Below, piece by piece: positions 1 through 8,466 of a stretch of DNA of 64,000 nt. Below the pieces are notes generated by a model. That model was not told the DNA's origin and searched no databases. It was given only the letters and a program-made list of their open reading frames with translations. The stretch's first letter is position 1. Every line of letters starts with the position of its first letter. The translations under genes were made by a program, and so were the position numbers. Source of the stretch: an uncultured Shewanella sp. Lineage in GTDB: Bacteria; Pseudomonadota; Gammaproteobacteria; Enterobacterales; Shewanellaceae. The stretch is from contig NZ_CANLZC010000013.1 in NCBI RefSeq assembly GCF_947495455.1, forward strand, positions 1 to 64,000, read 5' to 3'.

Positions 1-2
1 TC

Positions 3-110
<108 letters not shown>

Positions 111-148
111 CCACTTCAGTTGACTTTAAATGAAGTATTGAGATTATC

Positions 149-177
149 TGACACTCATCATCCCGAGTTCAGGTTAA
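149..177. repeat. 29-bp sequence shared with the element at 47930
   Basis: Read on the minus strand, this stretch (TTAACCTGAACTCGGGAT followed by GATGAGTGTCA) matches 47930-47958 at 28 of 29 positions. It lies about 40 bp after the transposase stop codon, where an insertion-sequence end would be expected. The copy at 47930 is the outer end of a MITE-like unit. Confidence 0.6.
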
Positions 178-287
178 ATACTGTTCAACAAGCAGAAAAC
201 CCAGTCAATATAACAAATGCTGAGCCACAAGAAGAAAGACATTCTTCTATACTCAAACAACGAACATGACCATCAAACAGAAATAAT

Positions 288-995
288 ATGAATATGTTAA
301 TCTTAGGCGGTACAGGGGGCATAGGCTCAGCTTTAATCAAACATGTCCTTAAACAGCCAAATGTCACAAAAGTGTACGCCACTTTTCATACTCAGCCCCC
401 TTCCTTGACCGATCCACGCTTACAATGGTTTAAAGTCGATATTACTCAAGAAGCAGCCATAGCACACTTAGCGGAACATATTCCATCATTAACCTTTCTT
501 ATCAATACTATTGGTATACTGCATACAAAAGAGGCACAGCCAGAAAAATCCTTAAAAAGCTTTGAGAGTGAATTTTTTAAACACAACATCAATACTAATG
601 CACTACCCAGCATATTATTAGCCAAATACTTCTCCTGTCACCTTCGTCAGGATCAGCAAACTTACTTTATTAGTTTTTCAGCAAAAATAGGCAGTATCAC
701 AGATAACCATTTAGGTGGCTGGATCAGCTATCGAGCGTCAAAAGCCGCCCTTAATATGGCACTGAAAACCATTAGTATTGAATGGCGACATCAATTACCT
801 CAATGCACTGTTATTGCTTTTCACCCCGGTACAACCGAGACAAGTTTATCTCAACCATTTCAAAAGAATGTTCCTCGCCAAAAACTCTTCACGCCAGACT
901 ATGTCGCTCAATGTTTAACGGACTTAATTCAGCGTCTCAAGCCACAAGATACGGGGACTTTTTTCAGTTACACTGGACGACCTATTCCTTGGTAA
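288..995 (+). CDS. SDR family oxidoreductase (C-factor-like)
   Basis: A 235-residue short-chain dehydrogenase/reductase. The N-terminal Rossmann motif is GGTGGIG (residues 8-14), the family serine lies in FISFSAKIGS, and the catalytic pair is YRASK. The short length and GGxGGIG form resemble the CsgA/C-factor subgroup of cytosolic NAD(P)-dependent SDRs; the substrate cannot be told. ATG codons at 288 and 294 are both possible and neither has a strong ribosome binding site. It stands alone between the transposase remnant and a broken second SDR. Confidence 0.8.
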   Translation: MNMLILGGTGGIGSALIKHVLKQPNVTKVYATFHTQPPSLTDPRLQWFKVDITQEAAIAHLAEHIPSLTFLINTIGILHTKEAQPEKSLKSFESEFFKHNINTNALPSILLAKYFSCHLRQDQQTYFISFSAKIGSITDNHLGGWISYRASKAALNMALKTISIEWRHQLPQCTVIAFHPGTTETSLSQPFQKNVPRQKLFTPDYVAQCLTDLIQRLKPQDTGTFFSYTGRPIPW

Positions 996-1303
996 TACAC
1001 CTATGATCACCATACGCCAATCAATAACTTTCATTACACTGCTTTTATTCGTTTTTGAACTTAAACACACTATCGGTAAGCCATGAAGACGCCCCTTTTG
1101 CTTCCAAGTCATCTATTATCAATAACAATAACCTTGCGCTGACAATTGACTACTTTTTAATGTAAAACCTATTCCAAATAGCCATTAAGCAGACCTTTAC
1201 TTTTATTGCCAACCATGAAGATTTGTCAATAGTGGTGTTAGCCAGAGCTATGCCAAAAGAGTATATCGGCTCAAAGCGATAACCAATCCTAAAAACGAGC
1301 GGG
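996..1303. other. Intergenic, no supported gene
   Basis: About 300 bp between two SDR genes. Plus-strand frames of about 27 codons (from 1003) and 38 codons (ending near 1282) are open but have no ribosome binding site or recognisable motif. No terminator-like hairpin was seen. Confidence 0.4.
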
Positions 1304-2308
1304 CTATTTGCCCCCCGCCAAATCAATAAAAGATCCCGTGACATAACTGGCCTCATCACTCAACAGCCAAGCAATGGCATGAGCCACTTCATTTGGCGTG
1401 CCGCCACGCTTGAGAGGAATGTGAGGCGCTAACCTTTCGACTCGATTAGGCTCACCACCATTTGCATGCATTTGTGTATGAATAAAACCCGGTCTAACAC
1501 TATTCACTCGAATACCAAGTTCTGCCACTTCTAATGATAACCCTTTCGTTAGTGTATCCATGGCGCCTTTAGACGCTGCATAATCGATATACCTGTGATG
1601 CTGCAAGATACCTGTTTTCAGAGTGCGTAAAAGTGCGTAATTCAAGGCGTATGATTGCAGAAATGCTTATTGCCTTTTAAGATCATACAACGTAGAAGTA
1701 TGTGCTTTTACCCACTCCCAAAGGGCTGGTTTAAAAGTCTTTTATGTTGCGTTACTGAACATTGGCTTAGAACAACTAGGCTCACTGTTCAAAGCCTTAC
1801 CTAAAAGACTTTTTATTCCAGCTGAACCCTGTATCTTGCAGCATCACAGGTATCACTCAAAAGGCGCGCCACTTCTTGCCGCCGCTGATGACACGTTCAC
1901 TATTGCCCCCTTTGAATCAATGCGCTGAATGAATTCCTTAGCGCACAAAAAACAGCTGGTGACATTCGTTTGCATCATTTGGTTAAATCGCGCAACATCA
2001 AGATCCACCAGCCGCTTTTGTGGCAATAACATACCGGCATTGTTCACTAAATGGGTCACTTTGCCTAGCTGATGTTCAACTTGATCAAATAATTGAATCA
2101 CATCGCTTTCTTGAGACACATCCCCTTGTACAGCAATTGCCACTCCACCCGCTTGACGTATTTGACTCACTAACGTATCGGCACAAGATTGCTGCACTCG
2201 GTAATTAACACAAACCCTATAACCTTGAGAGGCCAATAACTGTGCCGTTGCCGCACCAATGCCTCGTCCAGCGCCTGTGACTATGACCACTTTCTTTATT
2301 TGTTCCAT
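1304..2308 (-). pseudogene. SDR family oxidoreductase, split by a MITE
   Basis: The 5' part (1852-2308) encodes the Rossmann half: TGAGRGIG near residue 12, NNAG, and NVSSAAARSGAPFE. The 3' part (1304 to about 1588) encodes YIDYAASKGA with the catalytic Tyr and Lys, then the C-terminal half ending in DLAGGK. The junction (GAPFE then YIDYAASK) is the usual uninterrupted sequence of YgfF-like SDRs, so this was one gene of about 245 residues. A 261-bp element now separates the halves, and the 5' frame meets a stop at once. The two halves of the active site are on different fragments, so it is almost certainly inactive. The start at 2308 follows an AGGG-type site. Confidence 0.88.
1591..1851. mobile_element. 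MITE (261 bp) inside the SDR gene
   Basis: Perfect 21-bp terminal inverted repeats lie at 1591-1611 (starting ACCTGTGATGCTGCAAG) and 1831-1851, flanked on both sides by AT, a possible 2-bp target duplication. There is no long internal frame; the short frame running out of the 3' SDR fragment starts inside the element. Internally AAAAGTCTTTT near 1733 is mirrored by AAAAGACTTTTT near 1803. Size, repeats and lack of a transposase define a non-autonomous element. Confidence 0.88.
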
Positions 2309-2408
2309 TATTGATCCCTAACGCCTCGTTATAATAGATTCATTCCCCATGAATTTAATCAACAAAACAAAGTGAATCAATATTATTCTGTAACTTATTA
2401 AAAATTAA

Positions 2409-3257
2409 TCATAAAGAGTAACCAAAGGTCACTAAATAATGCCACACTTTCTTTAAATCCTGAGGATCATCTAATCCTAAGTTGCAGCGCTCTCCAATTA
2501 AATCAGGGGTAATAACCCCTTTATGGGCCAACATTTTGGCTAGCTCAACAATTTTCTTACCGCGATATGACTCATGTTGTTCAACAACTTGAACAGACAC
2601 GCTAAAGCCTTTATGCCATGTCAATTCACAGGGCAATTGACGTGCTTGCCGCTCTATCTCAGTACCCGAATAGATAGGATCTAACACTAATGACGCCACA
2701 TCATATTCAATATTAATGTCCCCATGAATATGAGCTTCAATATAATTATCTAATGCTTCCCAGTGCTCAGGTAATGGCTGTTCCGCTAACTGAATAAGGC
2801 TCGCGGCCTGATGATATGTCGCAAAGTGCTGTGGCTTAAAATAACTATCAGGATAGCAAAAAGTGGTACGCGCTAACGTTTTTGGGGTTAACCGAAAATG
2901 CGCCGATCCGAATCGAGGTGATGCACCTATAACCTGTTTTCGGTAATTCAACGCCCCATATTTAGGGCGTTCAATAGGCAAACAAGTATCATACACGCCA
3001 TCAAACGCCCTTGATTCCCACTGCCATCGTTTGCCACCATGATATGCCGTTAAACTGCCATTACTGGTATGCGTTTCAAATTGAGAGCTGAGTTTACCAC
3101 TTTGTGCCATGGCGATCAGAACAGGCTGCCCGTTTGCCGTTAAGCGATCAGGATGGAAATTAATGGTCACTTCACAGTCAAGTTTAGGCCTTTCTCCCTT
3201 AGCGCGACGCTCGATAATCTCAATGACCTGATTTTGCGCCTGAGTTAACCCTTTCAT
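2409..3257 (-). CDS. DUF3626 family protein
   Basis: A protein of about 282 residues with the hallmarks of DUF3626: VTINFHPDR near the N-terminus, a central YGALNY followed by RFGSAHFRL, and YIEAHIHG in the C-terminal half. No signal peptide or membrane segment is seen, so it is probably cytoplasmic. The family has no established function. An upstream in-frame GTG (3269) could also start translation, but the ATG at 3257 is 9 nt after a GAGTGAG stretch. The upstream region is part of a tandem duplication that also contains the end of the cytochrome gene. Confidence 0.75.
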   Translation of the reverse strand: MKGLTQAQNQVIEIIERRAKGERPKLDCEVTINFHPDRLTANGQPVLIAMAQSGKLSSQFETHTSNGSLTAYHGGKRWQWESRAFDGVYDTCLPIERPKYGALNYRKQVIGASPRFGSAHFRLTPKTLARTTFCYPDSYFKPQHFATYHQAASLIQLAEQPLPEHWEALDNYIEAHIHGDINIEYDVASLVLDPIYSGTEIERQARQLPCELTWHKGFSVSVQVVEQHESYRGKKIVELAKMLAHKGVITPDLIGERCNLGLDDPQDLKKVWHYLVTFGYSL

Positions 3258-3294
3258 GATACAACTCACTCTTTAAACCTGTTATTGCTCATTT

Positions 3295-3341
3295 ATATAC
3301 CCGTGACTGATGAATCCCCAGTTTTTTAGTCACGGGTATAT
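3295..3341. repeat. 39-bp palindromic insert flanked by ATAT
   Basis: ACCCGTGACT (3299-3308) and AGTCACGGGT (3328-3337) are perfect inverted repeats around a 19-nt loop, with ATAT on each side. The equivalent place in the second copy of the duplication has a single ATAT and no palindrome. It could be a miniature inserted element or a terminator lost from the other copy. Confidence 0.6.
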
Positions 3342-3345
3342 CTTC

Positions 3346-3523
3346 TCAGTCAAAAGGACGCAGAGCTTTCACTTCTTCTGATGTGATCTTTCCATCTCCT
3401 TGGCCGTAAGTGCGAGTAAGAAAATTAACTAAAATGGCCACTTGCTCGTCAGACTAATCAGAAAGATGTGCCGAAAATGCGGGCATTAAAATATCACCCT
3501 GATTATTATTACGATGGACACCA
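3346..3523 (-). pseudogene. Duplicated 3' fragment of the cytochrome c gene
   Basis: This repeats the last roughly 60 codons of the adjacent cytochrome c gene, including the equivalent of its stop codon (3346-3348). It differs by scattered substitutions and by a small insertion near 3455 that disturbs the frame. No haem motif is included. It is a non-functional by-product of the tandem duplication. Confidence 0.8.
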
Positions 3524-3572
3524 TTCAGATACAACTCATTCTTTAAACCTGTTATTGCTCATTTATATCTTC

Positions 3573-4913
3573 TCAGTCAAAAGGACGCAGAACTTTCACT
3601 TCTTTTGATGTGATCTTCCCATCTCCTTGGCCGTAAGTGCGAGTAAGAAAATTAACTAAAATGGACACTTGCTCATCAGATAGGTGTGTCGAAAATGCGG
3701 GCATTAAAATTTCACCCTGATTATTATTACGATGAACACCCTTTAAAATGACCTGAATTAAATTACTTGGGTTATCACTTCCCACCACGCTATTATGATA
3801 AAGTGACGGATAATAACCATCAGGCGATCCACTGCCATCAACGTCATGGCAAGCACTGCAGTTTTCCATATAGAGGAATTTTCCCGGCATTGTTTGCTTC
3901 GCTTCTGCTATCGGTACACCACGTAATTCAATATCCTGTGGTATCGCATTGCCTTGTTCAAACCGCGACTTCCCCGTGCCAGATACGGCTGGAACATCCC
4001 GTAAATACACAGCAATAGCATTTAGATCCGCAGCGGTTAAATAACGTAAACTATACTCGATCACTTTTCCCATTGGCCCTGCGGCTTGAGCTTTACCCGC
4101 CACTGAGCCAGTTTTAAGATATTCTACTATCTGTTCATGGCGCCAATTACCCAGTCCATAGTTCAAATCATTGGTAATGTTGAACCCATGCCAGCCCGCA
4201 AAATTCGCCCCAGCAAGAAACCCTTTTTCACGCTCGTTGTTGGCAATGGTTTGTAATGCCCATCCCCTTGGCGTATGGCAGCTGCCGCAGTGGGCTGGCC
4301 CTTGTACTAAATAGGCCCCTCGATTCCATTCTTGCGTTTGACTAGAGTCTATCTGATAAGCACCTTGGGTATGAAACAACCCATTCCAAACCGCGAGTGT
4401 CCATCGCATCATAGTGATAGGCAGATCATTTTCATGGTTGATTTGATGAATCGGTGGCACAGAAGTCATAAAATAGTGATACAAGGCTTCAATGTCTGCA
4501 TCAGATAATTTGGTGTACTCAGTGTAAGGCATTGCAGGATATAAATAGCGCCCATCTCGACGGATCCCAGCACGTAACACCCGTTTAAAATCTGCCAACG
4601 AATAGTGACCAATGCCCGTTTCTTTATCTGGAGTAATATTCGTCGAATAAGTCATTCCATTTGGCAATGAGATAGGCAGCCCACCCGCATAAGGTAGATT
4701 GGGGGAGCCAGTGTGACAGGCAAGACAGTCAGACATCTTAGCAACATACTCTCCTCGACTCATACCCTCTGGAGTGAGCCTTGTCTCTACCTGCATCTTT
4801 GACTGACTCTCGACACTGAAAGGTGTCGATATATTGAGAAAAGTGAGACTCAACACCACCAGCCCTCCACAGATGAGCATAGTGCTGAACAACACAAAAA
4901 GATAACGTGGCAT
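3573..4913 (-). CDS. Three-haem cytochrome c, dehydrogenase electron-transfer subunit
   Basis: A 446-residue protein with an N-terminal membrane anchor or signal (about residues 4-27) and three CxxCH haem sites: CLACH (63-67), CGSCH in the middle and CSACH in the last quarter. This three-domain layout is that of the cytochrome subunit of membrane-bound alcohol/gluconate/sorbitol dehydrogenases, which passes electrons from the flavin subunit to ubiquinone at the periplasmic face. The gene starts one nucleotide after the flavoprotein stop, so the two are co-translated. Its 3' end is duplicated downstream. Confidence 0.9.
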   Translation of the reverse strand: MPRYLFVLFSTMLICGGLVVLSLTFLNISTPFSVESQSKMQVETRLTPEGMSRGEYVAKMSDCLACHTGSPNLPYAGGLPISLPNGMTYSTNITPDKETGIGHYSLADFKRVLRAGIRRDGRYLYPAMPYTEYTKLSDADIEALYHYFMTSVPPIHQINHENDLPITMMRWTLAVWNGLFHTQGAYQIDSSQTQEWNRGAYLVQGPAHCGSCHTPRGWALQTIANNEREKGFLAGANFAGWHGFNITNDLNYGLGNWRHEQIVEYLKTGSVAGKAQAAGPMGKVIEYSLRYLTAADLNAIAVYLRDVPAVSGTGKSRFEQGNAIPQDIELRGVPIAEAKQTMPGKFLYMENCSACHDVDGSGSPDGYYPSLYHNSVVGSDNPSNLIQVILKGVHRNNNQGEILMPAFSTHLSDEQVSILVNFLTRTYGQGDGKITSKEVKVLRPFD

Positions 4914-4914
4914 A

Positions 4915-6495
4915 TTACATTTCCCGTTTCAGTGTATCAGCAATACGTAACGAAAGCGCTGCTATGGTCAATGTGCAGTTAACGCTGCCCGAGGTTGGCA
5001 TAGTGCCAGAACTGGCAATAAACAAATTTGGATGATCATGTGTACGACAATCACCATCGACAACACTGTCCTTAGCGCTGCTGCCCATTAGAGTGGTGCC
5101 ACAGATATGATGATTATTAAACAATCTGTCACTATGGTGTATGTTCGTGCCCTCCATGACTTTGGCTATCTTGTTGTATACTTCACGAGTATGGACAATA
5201 CTACGTTTAACATAGTCATCAATTTCATAATAAAACGTAGGTCTCGCTATCCCCAATCCATCACGGTAAGCACGACTCGGAATGATTCGATTTTCTGGGT
5301 GAGGTAACTGCTCATGAAAACTGGAAAACTCCACGTAACGCGCGGCTTTATCTCGAATCTCACTATCAAGTTGCGCACCAATAATCAAGCGATCTTGGGC
5401 AAGGATCTCTTGTGTCATCTGTTCGGTACGGTTCAAATTGGACAGTTGCAGTTTTTTACCTGCATAATGTGAACGAAACCGACCATCACGCCAGCCAACA
5501 ATTGACGTCATCTCCTGTGGCCCTCGGCCCGGCCACAACCTCTCTTTAACAAAAAAACGCACACCCACACCGAGATGATCCATCAAGTTCCTTCCAACCA
5601 TGTCTGAACTATTGCCAATTTCAGAGTTCAACATTAGCTTAGGTGTTTCAATGCCGTTCGCAGCGAGAACGAAATACTGACCTTCAACTTTGACGGACTC
5701 ACCTTCAGGCGTTTTGTAATGCACCGCCACAATACGCTTTTCCGGCCCTTTTTCAATGTGATACACAACAGCCTTAGAGATGAGCTTGGCCCCTGCCGCC
5801 TCCGCTTTTTCAACATGAGTAATGCCACAATACATGGCACCAATGGGGCAAATAGGGATACAGTTATTACTGCCACAACAAGTGGGGCGCTTATCATAAG
5901 GACGACTATTACGGGCGACAGGCTCAGTGACCATATTAAAGCCATTAGCATTCAACCGTGCCTTAATCACTTGCTCATTATATGAAATCGGTAATGCCGC
6001 CATGGGATAAGGTTGAGAACGGGGTGAACCAAGCTCTTCATCATTAGGACCCGATACCCCTAAAGCTTCTTCTGCACTTTGATACCAAGGTTCTAGATCT
6101 GTGTAGGTAATAGGCCAGTCGCGACCAACACCATAGTTAGATTTTAGCCGAAAGTCGACGGGCAAAAAACGCCAAGTCGACCCCGCCCAATGCCAAGTCG
6201 TTCCTCCCACGGCTCTAACATACTGAACTTGGTAAGCTTGCTCCCCTTGTTGAATAAAGTAAGCATTATTTGGTTCATATTCTGGATGAGGTGCATAGTG
6301 CGTGCTAGGGTAAGGTGCCATAGAATTCGTTTTATTTGGGTGATTACGAAACCGTTCAACCAATTCACCTCTGGTATAACGAGGGCCCGCTTCAAGTAAC
6401 AAGACTGAGTTCCCCTTTAACGCTAATTGATGTGCAATTAATCCCCCCGCGACACCGGAACCCACAATAACCACATCCGCTTTTTTCACTGTCAT
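4915..6495 (-). CDS. GMC-family FAD dehydrogenase, large subunit
   Basis: A 526-residue glucose-methanol-choline oxidoreductase. It has an FAD-binding GSGVAG at residues 12-17 followed by EAGPRY, a VGGTTWHWAG segment, and the C-terminal catalytic region with HHICGTTLMG and SGSVNCTLTIAA (His/Asn pair). A cysteine cluster, CCGSNNCIPICPIGAMYC, resembles the iron-sulphur site of FAD-dependent gluconate/sorbitol/glucose dehydrogenases. It probably oxidises a sugar, polyol or sugar acid in the periplasm; the substrate is not readable. Its start overlaps the small-subunit stop (TAATG), and export as a complex with that Tat-type subunit is the likely route, since it lacks its own signal. Confidence 0.9.
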   Translation of the reverse strand: MTVKKADVVIVGSGVAGGLIAHQLALKGNSVLLLEAGPRYTRGELVERFRNHPNKTNSMAPYPSTHYAPHPEYEPNNAYFIQQGEQAYQVQYVRAVGGTTWHWAGSTWRFLPVDFRLKSNYGVGRDWPITYTDLEPWYQSAEEALGVSGPNDEELGSPRSQPYPMAALPISYNEQVIKARLNANGFNMVTEPVARNSRPYDKRPTCCGSNNCIPICPIGAMYCGITHVEKAEAAGAKLISKAVVYHIEKGPEKRIVAVHYKTPEGESVKVEGQYFVLAANGIETPKLMLNSEIGNSSDMVGRNLMDHLGVGVRFFVKERLWPGRGPQEMTSIVGWRDGRFRSHYAGKKLQLSNLNRTEQMTQEILAQDRLIIGAQLDSEIRDKAARYVEFSSFHEQLPHPENRIIPSRAYRDGLGIARPTFYYEIDDYVKRSIVHTREVYNKIAKVMEGTNIHHSDRLFNNHHICGTTLMGSSAKDSVVDGDCRTHDHPNLFIASSGTMPTSGSVNCTLTIAALSLRIADTLKREM

Positions 6496-7025
6496 TATGG
6501 CGTCCTTTCTCTTGGCTCAATCGCCCAAAACCCAGGTTTGTTAGGACAATAACTACGCACCCCTAACACGTCATCAACGGCATTAAAGCCCAAACCATGA
6601 CGATATGTGATCACTTGTGCATGCGTCCCTTTTCCCACCATGCCTGTATACCATGCACAAAGGATCTGTTTAGCGGTAACGGCTGAACTCGAGCTTAGCT
6701 GAGAAGCTAAAGCCCCTTCATTGGCAGTTTCACATTCAGTTGCCAATGCCCTTAACGTAATATCAAAGAAGGGATATTCCGCCTTTAACGCATGATAAAA
6801 ACGCGTACTCAACACAGGCATCAAACCCTTTGTCTCAGTTAATCGCTCTGACACAGTAAGAAAGAGATAATTGGGTGACAGTGAGCCTAGTAACGAGCTC
6901 GTCACTGCTTCTAAAGGAGATGGCGATGCCAATGTCAATGCACCAATGGACGCGACACTCTTTAAGAGTTGTCGACGTGTCATAGGGTGAGATAAAAATC
7001 TAATGTTAAACGATGCTTGATCCAT
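6495..7025 (-). CDS. Gluconate 2-dehydrogenase subunit 3-like, Tat-type small subunit
   Basis: A small protein opening with MTRRQLLKSVASIGALTLA, a twin-arginine signal, then a domain typical of the small subunit of membrane-bound FAD dehydrogenases (VLSTRFYHALKAEYPFF, ILCAWYTG, CPNKPGFWAIEP). It should escort the GMC subunit through the Tat pathway. It is the first gene of a three-gene operon. The frame is open 10 codons further upstream (7055), but the ATG at 7025 gives a normal n-region; a start right at the RR motif (6983) is also possible. Confidence 0.82.
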   Translation of the reverse strand: MDQASFNIRFLSHPMTRRQLLKSVASIGALTLASPSPLEAVTSSLLGSLSPNYLFLTVSERLTETKGLMPVLSTRFYHALKAEYPFFDITLRALATECETANEGALASQLSSSSAVTAKQILCAWYTGMVGKGTHAQVITYRHGLGFNAVDDVLGVRSYCPNKPGFWAIEPRERTP

Positions 7026-7138
7026 AATAATTTCACAATACCAAACGGAGTCCATCCTAGATCACAAGACATCTCATATAAAAAATCCTGCAAAAATTAT
7101 GTAAATACACTGTAAGGGTCTAGGACATATTAACTTCC

Positions 7139-7208
7139 CCTGCCTATCAAGCCCTGCCTATCAAGCCCTGCCTACCAAGCCCTATCTACCAAGCCCTCCC
7201 CCATCAAG
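7139..7208. repeat. 14-bp tandem repeat, five units
   Basis: Five head-to-tail units of CCTGCCTATCAAGC with small changes (CCTATCTACCAAGC, CCTCCCCCATCAAGC) lie between the dehydrogenase operon promoter region and the end of the TauE gene. A slippage-prone tract like this may vary in copy number between strains. Confidence 0.85.
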
Positions 7209-7223
7209 CTTAGTCAAAACACA

Positions 7224-8027
7224 TTAAAAAAACATCAGCACGCCCACAACGAATACCAATATCGCATATACTTTTTGCAAGTAGACTTTTGGAAGCTTTG
7301 CGCCTATTTTTACTCCTACAGCAGCCATTACCGCACTGGGGATCAACGAAAAAGCCACAATATATATATTCACAAAGCCCAATTGACCATGAATATACAC
7401 ATGACGAAGCTGAAATATGCCCGTGGTGATAAGCAATACCACCCCCATTGATGATAGCAATAGCCCTAAAAAAGTACTGCAACCGATAGCAAGACGTAAA
7501 CGAATGCCACATTTACATAAATACGGTACAGTAAAGACAGGAACACCCAGTAAAAACCACCAAAGACCTTGTAAAAAAGTTAAAAAATGATGATAGCTCG
7601 ACGTCAAAGACCATTTTGTTTTATCACTCTGTTGGTCATAACTCCAAAACCAAAAAGCAACCGCTATGATCAGAACAGAAAACAGATGTTTCACACCGCC
7701 ACTGGAAATAATATTGAGTAGACCAATGGCCACCAAACTCCCTACAACGAGTCCCGGCAACATTATTTTTACTATCACAGCCTTAACATAGCCACTTCGC
7801 CATTGCATGTAGGCCGCAGATAAACCAAGCAGCATAGCCCCCATAGCAGCGGTGCCTATTGCCGCCTGCATCTGATAAGCCTCAACCTCAGGAAATTGAC
7901 GTAAAATATAATAAAAACCCGGCACCAAAATTAACCCAGCGCCACTGCCAAACACGCCGTATACAAAACCCGCCAGTCCACCGATTAACACACACTCAAC
8001 AGCAAATATGGGCCACTCTATCAGCAT
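7224..8027 (-). CDS. TauE/SafE family sulfite/anion permease
   Basis: A 267-residue hydrophobic protein with about eight membrane segments. The first half has GGLAGFVYGVFGSGAGLILVP, the glycine-rich signature of the TauE/SafE family; the second half has a related repeat around GCSTFLGLLLSSMGVV. Family members export sulfite, sulfoacetate or other organic acids across the inner membrane. The start follows an AAAGGA site. The next gene upstream is an arylsulfotransferase-like lipoprotein, which suggests but does not prove a link to sulfur-ester metabolism. Confidence 0.85.
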   Translation of the reverse strand: MLIEWPIFAVECVLIGGLAGFVYGVFGSGAGLILVPGFYYILRQFPEVEAYQMQAAIGTAAMGAMLLGLSAAYMQWRSGYVKAVIVKIMLPGLVVGSLVAIGLLNIISSGGVKHLFSVLIIAVAFWFWSYDQQSDKTKWSLTSSYHHFLTFLQGLWWFLLGVPVFTVPYLCKCGIRLRLAIGCSTFLGLLLSSMGVVLLITTGIFQLRHVYIHGQLGFVNIYIVAFSLIPSAVMAAVGVKIGAKLPKVYLQKVYAILVFVVGVLMFF

Positions 8028-8466
8028 GATATTCCTTTATTCTTATTCGACGCTAAACTAACTATAGCTGTAAAAGGATCACAACTTCAAAAACTCATCA
8101 TTGCAGGACTCAAATCCACCTAAAGAAGTGTTAAAATTGATAGGAAAAATAGTGATGGGTGCGCTAAATGCGAGAAATATCATCCAATTGGCTACGTTGA
8201 CATTGACTCTATCACTCAATCAAATCATAGAATAACGGCCATAGCCTTTTACGTAGGTGCAGCCCGCGCTATTATCAGCTCCACAGCAACTCCCTGTGCT
8301 GTAACATAAAAAATTTCAATTCATTGGTTTAAGTTAACCTGTTAGTGTCTATCAAAACATATTAATAACGCTATAAAAGGACATAATTTATCAGTCACGG
8401 AAGTAAACTCGCCATCTGATACCAATCTAAGTAAACAGATGGCGACAAAAATTTAACTGCTCAGGA
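8028..8466. other. Intergenic, with a hairpin after the sulfotransferase-like gene
   Basis: No gene is supported here. Inverted repeats CGCCATCTG (8410-8418) and CAGATGGCG (8436-8444) lie just after the stop of the sulfotransferase-like gene and may terminate it, though no clear T-run follows. A minus-strand 30-codon frame around 8235-8320 contains a cysteine-rich stretch (CYSTGSCCGADNSAGC) and could be a gene remnant. Confidence 0.4.

Larger units (their letters stand above)
3257..3523. repeat. Tandem duplication, copy 1
   Basis: The block from GATACAACTC (3257) to 3523 is repeated from 3528 onward (to about 3750) at roughly 90 percent identity. It covers the region upstream of the DUF3626 gene and the 3' end of the cytochrome c gene. 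Copy 1 also carries a 39-bp palindromic insert absent from copy 2. Without the insert the unit is about 228 bp. Confidence 0.85.

Noticed and set aside
1165..1282. Plus-strand 38-codon frame ending MPKEYIGSKR between the two SDR genes
   Set aside because: Protein-like composition, but too short and without start or homology I can recognise.
8235..8320. Cysteine-rich 30-codon minus-strand frame (CYSTGSCCGADNSAGC)
   Set aside because: Looks like a gene tail but has no start and no family I can name; only noted in the intergenic entry.
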